From: Cynocephalus volans
Lineage: Eukaryota > Chordata > Mammalia > Dermoptera > Cynocephalidae
Assembly: GCF_027409185.1 (NCBI RefSeq)
Contig: NC_084465.1
Coordinates: 31,599,864 to 31,663,863, forward strand
Direction: 5' to 3'
Length of the DNA stretch: 64,000 nt
Under the pieces are notes generated by a model. It did no database searches. It saw nothing but the letters and a program-made list of their open reading frames with translations, and was not told the DNA's origin. Numbering within the stretch: position 1 is the stretch's first letter; every line of letters begins with the position of its first letter. The position numbers and the translations under genes were made by a program. Positions 23,158 through 34,121 of the stretch are shown piece by piece.

Positions 23158-23989
23158 TGTGGCAGATGAGTGGCAGACATTTGTCATGCAGGAGTGATAA
23201 CAGAGGAGAGGGTCTGGGGAGGCTCGATAGCCAGCCTCAACCCACCTGATCTTCTAGCGGGTTCTTGACTCTGCCAACAAGAAATAGTTCAAGAGCAGTC
23301 ACAGTAGAAAGTGAAAGCATGTTTAATGTAGCAAAGTAAGGAACACAGACTTCACAGAGAAAGTGCAGCCTAGCTCCAGAGACTAAGCAGGGCTTGCACT
23401 AAATTTAATACAGCTTAAGAAATACACACTTAGAAATACACACACTACACTTTAGTACAAAGTGTAGGCTGGCTCAAGAGAGTAAGCAGCTGCCCATTAG
23501 AAGTAAGTTTAACACAAAAGTAAAGCATACACGCCTCACCAGCAAAGTGTGGGTTTGCCCCAGGAAAAGTGGGCAACAATTCCACCTTCTGCCAGTATTC
23601 AACTTTTATAGCACTGCTATCTAATATATACTCATGATATCTAATGAATATTCAACTATGGGGTGGTTCCCAGTTATGTAACATAGTCTTGCATATGCTC
23701 AGTTGGTCACCTCTTGGAGCATGTTCATTTGTCAAATTCTGTCATATGCACTGAACATATTCAAGAATATTCTGTGCTCTTTGGTGCCTCCAGTGAAAGG
23801 TGATTCAAAGGATAAATTCCCTTCCACCGAGCATGCTCAGTCACTAGGTTCATATAAACCTGCATAAATTCCTTTTACTGAGCATGCTCAGGTACTAGAA
23901 TTATATAATTATTTTCTGCTGAGTATGCTTAGCCACTAGATTTGCATAAATCTTCCTCTTGTGGTCTCAATCTCCCAGTGTTGGTAACA
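23158..23989 (-). mobile_element. ERV LTR with internal repeats, antisense
   Basis: On the minus strand it starts TGTTACCAAC (from 23989) and ends CCACA (23158), with a TATAAAAG box (plus-strand cttttata at 23603-23610). The U3 side has a gagcatgctcag palindrome at 23829 and 23880 and a variant at 23921, like duplicated enhancer motifs. The downstream side contains about three diverged units of 90-110 bp, each with a tttaa(t/c)a(c/t)a-type start. Flanking duplications are not clear. Family not recognised. Confidence 0.6.
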
Positions 23990-26270
23990 AAAATAGGTGC
24001 AATAAACAATAGTAACTCCCCTCTAAAGGAGGGCCTAGAAGAGAGGCCTGAGACCTTGGGGAGTTGCTTGAAACCAGAGGTGTGTTTTTAAACTGAATTC
24101 AGAGAAACCGGGCGCCTACTATCTCAGGAGAACAGGTAGAGTTTTTCCAACCCCCTGAGATTATATATACTTCATATTTACCCAGGGTCTGACTTACTGG
24201 GTATTTCATATTCTGTAAACATGAGCAGGGACAAGACAAGGCCTTCAGTAAATAGTTTTGAAACTCTATTCATGTACAGTCCATTGAAGGCTTTAGCTTT
24301 AACACTTAATGAGCCATCTAGCAAGACATACTGGCTCCTTTATCTTGATCATTTTCCCAGTAATGTTTTATTGAGCATAAGTCAGGATAAAATGTATCTG
24401 CAATTAAAAGGATAGAGCAAGAAAGTTGTCCAATAATGGAGAAACAAAGAAAGGACAGAATGTCAACAGACATTATAAAGTTTCTTTTGGCACATGTACA
24501 AAATTCATTGCCCCAGCCATGCAACCATATGCCTACAATGTGGTAGAGCCGGTCTCTGGGCATGAATCCAGGAATCGAGCCTACCGCTCTCTAATTTGGA
24601 TTAATAATTCATTGCATTATCTGAAAAAGTTGAATAATATACCCAGTCAGCTGAACCATAAAATCAACTCATCCCAAGTCATATACACAGTTTTCAATGT
24701 TACCATGTAAAACAAGTCTCCACTTTAATCTGCTGTGGCAATATCCCTTTGCTCAATAAGAATGTAAAAAGAATTCTACCAAAGGTGACACAGCCATAGG
24801 TGCTATAAAGGAGAAAGGGAGAGAGGAGAGGAAATGAGGGAAAGAAGAAAGGAAATCAATATGTGTTTGACATCTGCCATGTGCCAAGCAGCATACTGGG
24901 AACATACAGTCCTCATGACAGTTCTGTAAGTCAGATGATAGGATTCTTATTGTAGACACGAGGAGATTAAGATTTAGAAAAGGTAAGCAAATTACCCACA
25001 TTCATTAATCTAGTTGGAAGGATTCCAAATTCTTCTCAGAAATGACTGAGGGGTCAAAGAAACATACCCCAAAAAAAGAAAAACTAGAAAGTAGCTCCAA
25101 GACAACATATGAGCAGACATTTGATGTGTTATATGAACTGAGTACACAAGAGCTGAGGAAATTTCAAATATTATTAATCAAATAGTGCTAGTAAAAACTA
25201 GCAAGAATGCTTTGCAGAGATGAGGCTTGATATAGCTCCAAATCTTCTCAACTTTTAAAATAATGTGCTGCTCTATATTTAAAAACTTACCTAATTCCTA
25301 AAGCTGAGAAACACCAGATGAGTGTGAAACTTAAAAGTACTTGAGTTTTAAAAGGAAGAGCTCCAAGCTGGCCAGAGTAAAAGGTTAAAGATAGCATCTC
25401 TCTTCTTTGTGAGCAGGGAGGAAGGAAGCAGAGAAGACAGCTTCTTCCTCTTCTAGAAAAAATCTATCTAGCTGGCTGATAGATCACATCTGCAGCAAGA
25501 GACATCTTTTACTTCTTTACTGTGCAATAATTAAAATTCACACATGCAAATGTACTTGCATTGCCTACTTAAGAAAGTCACCAATATTAAGAGAGGGATT
25601 TTATTCCTGCCAAACCTTTCTTGGTTCTTTAATATTTATTCGCCTTTGTTAAATAAATAATTTAAAAATTCTACAATTACTGACACACTTTAAAAAAGAA
25701 AACAAAACGGCCTACCATGAAGTTCATGAGTGAGGCTCATTAGACATGCAGAACACGAGTCATTTTTATCCTGACCGCTTATTGAAAACATTTCACTTCC
25801 AGTATTATGGATTTTTATTTATTTATCCTGGTAGAGAAATAGTCAGATGAACAGTGAAGAATCTTTTTCCAATATGGCATTTTATTTCTTTCCATTGACT
25901 GTGGAAACACTGCTGAGAGTGACTGAGAAGAGTGCCTTGACTCCCTGGTCTCCAATCTTCACATCTGTTATTTGAGGAGTCTAGATAAATTATGTAGATT
26001 TCTTCCAGATGTAACATCTTCAGATGTGAAGAAAGATAAAGACTAAAAACTATCCATTGGATTAGCAAGTAGGCAGCCAGTGGTGACTTTGTAGACATAA
26101 ATTTCTATGAAGACATTTGGAACAAGGAGTTAGGATTAGGTAAGGGTGGGTCAAGTTGAGATGAAATGCCTTAAAGGATGAAAGGGGGGTGAGAAAGTCG
26201 AGACAGGGATTGAACACTTATCTTTAAAATAGGTTGGCCCTGAGGGGAAAGGAGAGAATAAGACGGACAG
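23990..26270. other. No recognised gene
   Basis: Includes short open frames at 24221-24415 and 24426-24710 without recognisable domains. One MIR fragment (24865-25005) is listed separately. A T-rich and A-rich background otherwise. Confidence 0.45.
24865..25005 (-). repeat. MIR fragment, antisense
   Basis: catctgccatgtgccaagca, cctcatgacagttctgtaag and gaggagattaagatttagaa follow the reverse MIR order. Diverged. Confidence 0.55.
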
Positions 26271-26690
26271 AAAGGAACTCTCATACATTGTTGGTGGGAC
26301 TGCAAAATGGTGCAGCCTCTATGGAAAATGGTATGGAGGTTCCTCAAACAATTGCAGATAGATCTACCATACGACCCAGCCATCCCACTGTTGGGAATAT
26401 ACCCAGAGGAATGGAAATCATCAAGTCGAAGGTATACCTGTTCCCCAATGTTCATCGCAGCACTCTTTACAATAGCCAAGAGTTGGAACCAGCCCAAATG
26501 CCCATCATCAGATGAGTGGATACGGAAAATGTGGTACATCTACACAATGGAATACTACTCAGCTATAAAAACGAATGAAATACTGCCATTTGCAACAACA
26601 TGGATGGACCTTGAGAGAATTATATTAAGTGAAACAAGTCAGGCACAGAAAGAGAAATACCACATGTTCCCACTTATTGGTGGGAGCTAA
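26271..26690 (+). pseudogene. L1 ORF2 C-terminal fragment
   Basis: A continuous frame from 26307 to the stop at 26688-26690 encodes the C-terminal end of L1 ORF2p: [53 protein letters not shown] and a C-terminal LIGGS. This is the region after the reverse transcriptase containing the Cys-rich segment in full-length proteins. The whole N-terminal part, including endonuclease and reverse transcriptase, is missing, so it is not functional. Lack of internal stops reflects youth. Confidence 0.9.
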
Positions 26691-26930
26691 AAATTAATAT
26701 ATAAATTCACACACACACATACACACACACACACACAAACCGGGGGGGTGGGGGGGAGAAGATATAACAACCACAATTATTTGAAGTTGATACAACAAGC
26801 AAACAGAAAGGACATTGTTGGGGGGGAGGGGGGGGAGGGAGAAGGGAGGGAGGTTTTGGTGATGGGGAGCAATAATCAGCTACAATGTATATCGACAAAA
26901 TAAAATTTAAAAAAAAAAAAAAAAAAAAAA
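26271..26930 (+). mobile_element. Young L1 3' end, 5'-truncated
   Basis: Contains the last part of ORF2, the 3'UTR with a CA microsatellite (26709-26738), a G-rich tract (26820-26855) with quadruplex potential, and a tail of more than 20 A at 26909-26931. From about 26490 on it is almost identical to the L1 at 18305-18745, so both come from one young family. Target duplication not identified with certainty. Confidence 0.92.
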
Positions 26931-28638
26931 AGAAGGGAGTTTCTGTTTGGTGGGATAGAAGAGGTTCGTTGCTTTCTTGTGCTTAATGATAGGAGAAACT
27001 TGACACTGAAATGTTAATGGGACCTTCTAGAGAGACACAAGTGGAAAATACTTTTTAAATGAGGTCCCTGAAGAGATACAGGCAGATGAGTTGCAAAGCA
27101 TAGGTTCAAGGATTCACCCTGGAGAGAAACAGTTGATAAAACAGTTCTGGAAAAATGGTTAACTCAACTGAGGAGAAAGGGGGTAAAAAGAGATGTAAGT
27201 AATGACTCCATGGAAAAATAAGACTTTATAGAGCTAAAAATTTGATTCCTTTTCTATAAGATTGATGCTTCACACATTCAGGAACCAGACAACAGGATCT
27301 GAGTATCAATGTCACATCTGAATGAATGCACACAGTTACATGGAATCAGAGTGTGTTAAAATCTGAATTTAATGTCAGATACCTTTGTTTAAACTTCCCC
27401 TTCTCTCAGAGTAATATTATCATGAACAACAAGGTCAGAAATAGATTCCAAAATTGGTCACTAACTCTCCTTCTTCTGTGTTATAATCATATCATGTTTA
27501 GATTTTATTTTATTTAAAGAAACGACAGAGTATTTGTTAGCGGAAAGGACATTGAACTAATAATCGAAACACAAGGGTACTTCACGCTGCTATTTAGGGT
27601 CTGGGAGTATTTGGATAAATCAGTATAGTAGCCTAGGCCTCCATTTTCTCATCCGTAAGATGGGGGATAGGGGGTGGACTTAGAGAATTGTATAAAGATC
27701 TTTCAGATTTAAGAATTGTCTGAATCTAAATTAGAGAACATTTTTCAAACAGTGAACCATCTGGTTTTAACCAGGAAAATAAATAAAGGAAATGTTTCTC
27801 TTGAATTTTAACCTTGAAATTAGTGCTTAAATTAAAAAACAAAACAAAACAAAAAAACAGTTCAGATTTCTTTTTTGAATAGCATTCATATTTTATATGA
27901 TGTTCTTTTCTATTAATCTTTAATTGTCTGTCTGTAGTGCTCGTCAAATACCATTAATGTCACTTAGGTCCTTAATATACTTAACATGTCAAGCTGACTG
28001 TGTTTTCTTCTATTAAAATGGCACAAGCCTTGCGCATCAAAGTAAAACAATTTTTTTTGTTGTTTTGCTTGTTCCATTCCTATAGCACGCTCAAAACCAA
28101 TCTAAATCTCCAGAGAAGCAGAAGTATATGTACTGGTAAAGTTGGCGGGCTCGTTAGTCATATTCAAAAGTACTGATTTCTAAAAAAGCTCAGCATATAG
28201 AAAATAAGAAATTGGTAAATTATGGTTTACATTATTTTTAGCTCAAATGGAAATCCATTTATTTTTCACTACATGGAAAATGATATGTTCCTCTTTGATT
28301 GTCTTAAGTAAGACCGTTTAGTAAAAAACAGAAACTCCCTTAAATTAGCTCGAGTAAAAAAATGGAATGATGTTAAAGGACACAATAGGAATCTCGTGTA
28401 AATGACACAACAGGAATCTCAACCAACAAAGTAAAAGCAGATCATAACCAACCCTAATATAGAGACTAACATACATATGACCAAATATTTAAAAGTGCTG
28501 TTAAGATATCAAATTGTTAAATAAAATATATTGTATCTTCCTACTTGATCACCTTGATAACAACAATTTTTTAAAATGTAAACCTATGGTTTATTATAAC
28601 TAAAAGTTGGCAAAATATTACATGTAAATGAATTTAAT
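26931..28638. other. No recognised gene; one MIR-like stretch
   Basis: A MIR-like segment at about 27590-27720 (ggcctccattttctcatccg, taagatgggggatagg) is the only recognisable repeat. Otherwise AT-rich. Confidence 0.45.
27590..27720 (+). repeat. MIR fragment
   Basis: Contains the MIR core phrase ccattttctcatccgtaaga with tgggggata downstream. Flanks too diverged to delimit. Confidence 0.5.
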
Positions 28639-28649
28639 CTGATATTAAT

Positions 28650-28677
28650 ATTAACTTAATATTAATATTAAGTTAAT
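28650..28677. repeat. 28-bp perfect AT palindrome
   Basis: The sequence reads identically on both strands (centre between 28663 and 28664; contains ttaacttaat and its complement). It lies in a longer run of tattaa repeats from 28640 to 28690. Cruciform potential is likely minor; may be chance in AT-rich DNA. Confidence 0.8.
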
Positions 28678-28690
28678 TTAATATTAATAT

Positions 28691-30579
28691 TTGGGTATTC
28701 TGCCAATAGGCTATAGGTGTTTGAACAAGTAATAAAATAAAGATATACATAAGCATAAAAATTTATTCCACAAATTTTATTCCTATTTTGGCTGATTGTG
28801 AGGTTATAGTCAAAATATTTACTTAATTTGTGTTTTTTCAACATTAATGCTGAATTAGACAACCACTCTTAAGTCACTGAAGTTTTTAAATAGTATACTT
28901 GTATATTTCAATTTGGAGAAATTTTCTTCTTAGGTTAACACCTCAGAAATAAGCAAGAATTTTATATGCCATAATTTAAAAGTTAATAGGATTGCATATG
29001 AAAAATATCATTCCACAGAAAATATTACAAAATACATTGACTTTATAATATCAATACATAAAATTTATATTTCTATTTTCATCCTCTCTTAAAACAATGT
29101 CTCAGACCTCTCAGTTATCTAAAGAATCATTATTGTCCATGTTATAACACACATTTATACATGTTTATAAGTAATATGTATTGTTTAATATTGCAAAATG
29201 ATCCTTTTCTACCATGCACAACTACTACAAATGCTGTGCTAATCTGTAAATATCTCCAGAATCACACTGAAGAGAAACATGAAAATATACATACTGCACT
29301 GTTGGAAATCACATTTTAGTGTGTAAGAACTTATTGCACTCATGCTAGCTGACAGGAAACATTCGACTAAGTTAGTCTTCTCTCTTACCCAAGAGCTCCT
29401 ACTTGCCCAAATCCATCCTGCACTCTGAAGCAATGACCATTTTTGACATCAAAGAGACACAACCTTAATTGACCCCAGATGCTTTTTGTTTTAAGGACAG
29501 AGGACAGGAGATCTGGAGAAGGATCTCCCCTTGGACTGAATTGCATTAGTCATAAGATGTATGTTCGGAGTTCGCGGTCTTACTGTGCCAGTATGAAGTA
29601 CTGGCATCCAACTGACAGAGGTGACATTATGCTCTTTAATAAATTGATTTTCATGTGTGAGTTTGTGATCTGTGCGGCCCATGTGCTTTAAAGGGCCCAA
29701 GGCAGGACTTACCTGGATCTTGCACATAAGAATTGGGAAATCTGAAAGCACACTGTTCTATTCTGCAATGAGCCACATGGTCTTCTATTGCTTCTCTGCA
29801 TATTTCCTGTATTTTCTTGCTTCTTTCTCTGCTTTATATGGTTAAAGTGGTTTTATCTGCTTTATATTGTTTCTCTGATACCCCCAACACTTAAACTAGC
29901 TTGTTGCTTTGACATGTAATGGATTTGACCCTACCCCACTAACTCTTTCAATTCAGCTCCCATCATCATTGTAATGGGCTTGGTCTCCCAGCCTTCTTAC
30001 TCCAAATTCCTAGGGAAAAAACAAACTGATTGGCCCAGGTTGAATCAAATGTCCACCTCTGGTTCAGCTGTAGCCAAGAATAGCAGGATATCTAGTGTAA
30101 TGTCAAATTTATACATTAATCTTTTTTAAAGTCAGAATTGATGACCTATTGACAATTGGAATCTTCTTAGTACCCAGGAAAAATACTATTCAAAAGCCAA
30201 ATATTTCATTTTGTTTCCTTTGGGGGGGGGGATAAATGTTTTAATATTAAGCAACTGGTAAGAATATGCATTTTTAAAAAATTAATTTATCTATTGAAAA
30301 TACCAGATATCAAGGCAGTGGCTTTGCTGTTCTATTTTTGTGTTTCCAGCGAAGTATCTTAAATAAGTGAAGGAGTGAATGAATAATAAATTTCTTCTGC
30401 GTTCTATCAGATTTGTTAGACAACATTACACAAACAGTGAGACCTATGATTTCTAATGTTATTTACTCTCATCTTTTTCCTGAGAACAGGTCAGGTTATT
30501 TTTCCTGCCTTAATTTTTATTACCTCTAGTAAGATTTCTCCTCCCAATAATAACTATCTAATTGTAGAACCCATTCATT
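28691..30579. other. No recognised gene
   Basis: At 29479-29691 there is a 70-codon frame with several CpG sites and an 8-bp hairpin at 29586-29606 (tgccagta/tactggca). No domain recognised. A G-run lies at 30222-30232. Confidence 0.4.
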
Positions 30580-30855
30580 CTCAAACTCCTCGTCTGTGGT
30601 CAACCATGAACTTCTCAGAGGCCTTCCCTGACATCTTAGTGGCTTTCTCAGTACTTATTCTCTCATCTCTTTAGTTATTTCCTTTATAATAATTAACCAA
30701 ATCTGTAATTATCTTATTTGTCTAGTCGTTTATTTTGTCTTCTCCACTATAATGAAAATTCTATACCCCAATATCCAGCTGTTGTCTCAATATCCAGATA
30801 TTATTTTGGCATATAATAGGTTCTAATTATTCTTTATTCAATGTGTGAATTAATT
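30580..30855 (+). repeat. L2 LINE 3' end fragment
   Basis: gaggccttccctgacatctt, cttattctctcatctcttt and the later attttggcatataataggtt follow the order of an L2 3' end. Diverged. Confidence 0.55.
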
Positions 30856-32009
30856 ATGAAATAGGCGGGCTGAACTGGCTCTATTAGATTACAACACTAA
30901 AATCAAATTTGCAAGACATTAACAATGGCAGATGATCAAAATCATGAAATAGTCATTTCTATTTTCACTGTTATTGTTGGGACAAAATTGATTCTAAGTG
31001 ATACAAAAAAATACATCATTGAATAAGATGTTAATATCTAATGTTGAATAATCAAAAGGTTGGGATTTTACAAAAAGTTCATAAGTAAAGTAGACCATTA
31101 TTGTGCAATTTACATTAAGTAATATAAATTTGAGTGTCTATGGACTCTGTTTACAATCTTATCATATAATAAATATTAATTCCTGAGTAGGATGGTGCAG
31201 GGTCAATAGAAGACCACAACATGAAAATCAAAAACACTGCAATTACCAGGTCAAAAACAGTGGAGAGCTTTACAGCTCATATTTCATGTTGCTCTACTGA
31301 AAAAGGTAATTCAATTTGCATTAATGCCAGGGAGAGAATTGTGAATAATTATCAATTGGTTGACTGAAACAAAAGATTTCCTGGTTTAATATTTGACGTG
31401 ACACCGATTTCCTTAATAGCCATCTTTAAAATTATAAGAAAAGCTTGTAAAGCTTCCTATTAAAGTGAGTTTTAAGAGCCTGTTTAGATGCCATTTACTA
31501 GACTGTGAACCCCTGATTTTGGAGACTCATATTTGTCTTTGAATCTCTCAACCTTGTAGTGTCTAGTACCTTTTAGGTAGTTAACATTTGTTGAATGAAT
31601 AGAAAGTGACTATAAAAATAAGTAGATAAAAACCAGTATTTTTTCTGGAATATTATAAAGTTAAGAACTTCAGTCTAAGCCTAAATAAGTTAATTTTACC
31701 AACTCAGTAAAATAAAACCTTCTAATCAGTGGTTCAATATCACATAAACAAAACAGCTAGCTGAATTTTACTTTTTTTCTTTTCAACCAGTTCTTTGGCC
31801 ACAGTGTTCACCAAAGATCCAGTTCTTTCACTTGATTGATCTATTAAAATATAATAAACATCATTAAAGCATCAAAAGCAAACACTTTTTGTCTCAATAG
31901 CTAGCTAATGGAGTATTTAATTGAAAAAGGATTATACTCATACTTCAAAGAAATTCTGGGAATTATAAAAGAGTTTAAAAGCCCACCATTTATGAGGTAT
32001 GGGAGAGCA
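30856..32009. other. No recognised gene; repeat-poor core at 31160-31460
   Basis: The core holds clustered homeobox-like and octamer-like sites (aatttgcattaatgcc near 31314; gtgaataattatcaattgg near 31340). An L2-like scrap sits at about 31488-31605. No exon seen. Confidence 0.35.
31488..31605 (+). repeat. L2-like 3' end fragment
   Basis: ctagactgtgaacccctgat, tgtctttgaatctctcaac and gttaacatttgttgaatgaa are in L2 3' order. Degraded. Confidence 0.5.
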
Positions 32010-32330
32010 GAGAGCAATTTGGCAATGCTTATCAAAATTACTAATATACATTCACTTTGACCAAGAAATTCCCCATTTAAATACAGAAATACTTGAACAT
32101 GTGTAAAGTGGCATATGTACAAGGTAATTTATTTAGCATAACTTTTAACAAGATAATATTGGAAACAACCTAAATATCTATCAATAAGCAACTCGTTAAA
32201 TATATTACAGTACATCCATATGATGGAATGTCTTACAGCCATTAAAGAAAAATAAGTAATGTGCAGAAAAATTAAAGTACAAAGTATGTGTGTTCATTTA
32301 CATAAAAGAGGAAAAAAAGAGTATCTATGT
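32010..32330 (+). mobile_element. Old L1M fragment
   Basis: agagagcaatttggcaatgc, ccaagaaattccccattt, ttggaaacaacctaaatatc and catatgatggaatgtcttac give the order of the L1 ORF2 tail in an old, diverged copy. Frames broken. Confidence 0.6.
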
Positions 32331-32584
32331 GTGTATGTGCTTCTTTATACATGCACAACATATCTTTGGGAGGACAGAGAAGCAGCTTGATCTTGCCTTT
32401 CTGTCCAGAGGTAACTGTGTGGCCAGGCGATAAATAAAACCAAGTGGGAAATATTCTTTTCTGCAGTCTAGATTGCACTAATTTCCCCATAACCATTCCC
32501 TCATTTGATTCACTGACTTGCCATCACCGTTGCCACCTTCTTAAAAATTAACGTCTAGGAATAAAAAGGGGGTAAAAGAGAATA

Positions 32585-32745
32585 TATGAAATAGACATAG
32601 AGAAAAGAAGAAAGAGGAAGAAGAGAAGGTGGAGAAAGAGTAGAAGAAAGGACAGGAGAAGGAAGAAGAGGAAGAGAAGGGAGAAGGAAAGAAGGACAGG
32701 AACAGGAAAGGAGAAGAAGAAATAAATAGCAGAGATAGCTTTATA
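32585..32745. repeat. Purine-rich GAA/GGA tract
   Basis: About 160 bp almost free of pyrimidines on the plus strand, with repeats of gaagaag, gaggaag and ggagaagg. Potential triplex-forming low-complexity sequence. The minus-strand Ser/Phe-rich open frame across it is an artefact. Confidence 0.85.
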
Positions 32746-33917
32746 AAAACACAGAGAGGAATTCCTTCTGCTGCTTCTAGCCAGGGTTTTGACAAAAGTA
32801 CGGTACCTTCAATATCCACTTTTGCTTATCTCATTAATGTCCCAACAGCTCACACCTTTCATCTGAAACCCTTATTTTTTTTTTCTTTTAAAGTTTTACA
32901 GTGTATTCATGACATAGGTATCCATGACTTATGGACGGATCCTGATGCTTGAGAAAGAGTCAGCTAGAAAATAGAAACATGTGCTACCTTGTCTCGCTCC
33001 AACCCCCCTCTGCCATCAAAAGAAAACATGCTTAACTTAAGGATTCAGATTAGGCAAGTAATAAGACAAGTATTTGTTTGTTGTTTGCTCTGTCAAGTGG
33101 TTGGCTGGTTTCTATTTCAGAAATAACTTGCTATACTGTTAAGGGTATGGGACTGGGCTCCAGTTTGGGTTCTGACACCAACATCTACTAGACATTACTA
33201 AGCACTAGATATCTTGTCAGGCCCTGGTGATACACAAGTGAATAAAGCAGCTCATCCTCTAGTGTGATAGATAAATTTGTACAAAACTAACTGAGACATA
33301 ATGTGATAAGCATTATACTTGCTGCATTACGTGCAATAAAGAGCTGAGAAGGGACAATAAGTTCTGCTGGGGGGTGAGGGGGAGAGCTGTTGGTACAGCA
33401 GACAGGATTTACAAAAGAAGTGATACCTGATCTCTGTGTTAAAGGGTAAGCAGATTTCTTTCCCCAGACAGGGAAGGGGTGAAGGACATCTCAGGCAGTC
33501 ACTTAAGGGTTGTGGCATGGTAAGATAAGATTTATGAAATTCCCATCATACTAACTGTGACTATGCTCCTTTCTTCCCCACTCAAGAAATCATATTGAAA
33601 TGAAAGTGAGTGAAAAGGAGATTATTATGGCAATAAAGCCTTCTGCCTTACAGAATAAATACATAAATAATCCACAAAGCAGTACTTTATTCTTTGAAAA
33701 ACATGAATTGTGACTTTTGTATTTGTAAACATTTCCACCAACCCATCTCTAAGATTGCTCCACCCCTACCATATTAAGATTCAGATAAGAGAAGAATGTT
33801 TTGTTTTATATAATGACAACCTCTTTTCCTTCTCCGCACCCTTCCCCCTCTTTTTATGTGCCTTGGAGATGCAAGACAAATGATGACAAGAACCTCACTC
33901 AGTCAAGACAGAGAGTT
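32746..33917. other. No recognised gene
   Basis: AT-rich, ordinary. A short stretch at 33170-33290 faintly resembles an ancient L2-type repeat but is too diverged to call. Confidence 0.4.
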
Positions 33918-33930
33918 CACACCTACTTTA

Positions 33931-34108
33931 TTTTTTTATTTTTTATTTTTATTTATTTATTTATTTATTTTTTGTCTTTTCGTGACCGGCCGCACCACGC
34001 TCAGCCAGTGAGCTCACCGGCCAACCTTATGCAGGATCCGAACCCACGGCGGGAGCACCGCTGCACTCCCAGCGCCGCACTCTCCCGAGTGCACCACGGG
34101 TTCGGCCC
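33931..34108 (-). mobile_element. tRNA-derived SINE (CYN-like), antisense
   Basis: Reading the minus strand: a tRNA-like head with a box-A-like stretch (tggtgcactcgggagag), a box B (gggttcggatcc), then a second tRNA-like half (ttggccggtgagctcactgg), and an A-rich tail seen as the T/A-rich run at 33931-33977. A perfect 13-bp duplication CACACCTACTTTA flanks it (33918-33930 and 34109-34121). The CpG-rich body and intact duplication suggest youth. The head resembles tRNA-Ile, as in colugo CYN SINEs; the tie to that family is from memory. Confidence 0.88.
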
Positions 34109-34121
34109 CACACCTACTTTA

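Noticed and set aside
24426..24710. 94-codon frame that might be an exon
   Set aside because: No recognised domain and no consistent splice signals; composition is like its non-coding surroundings.
27571..27583. caagggtacttca, identical to the start of the mariner-like MITE
   Set aside because: Only 13 bp match, the following sequence differs and no right end is present; chance or MIR sequence.
29479..29691. 70-codon frame with CpG-containing sequence
   Set aside because: No domain and no splice or promoter evidence; noted only as unclassified sequence.
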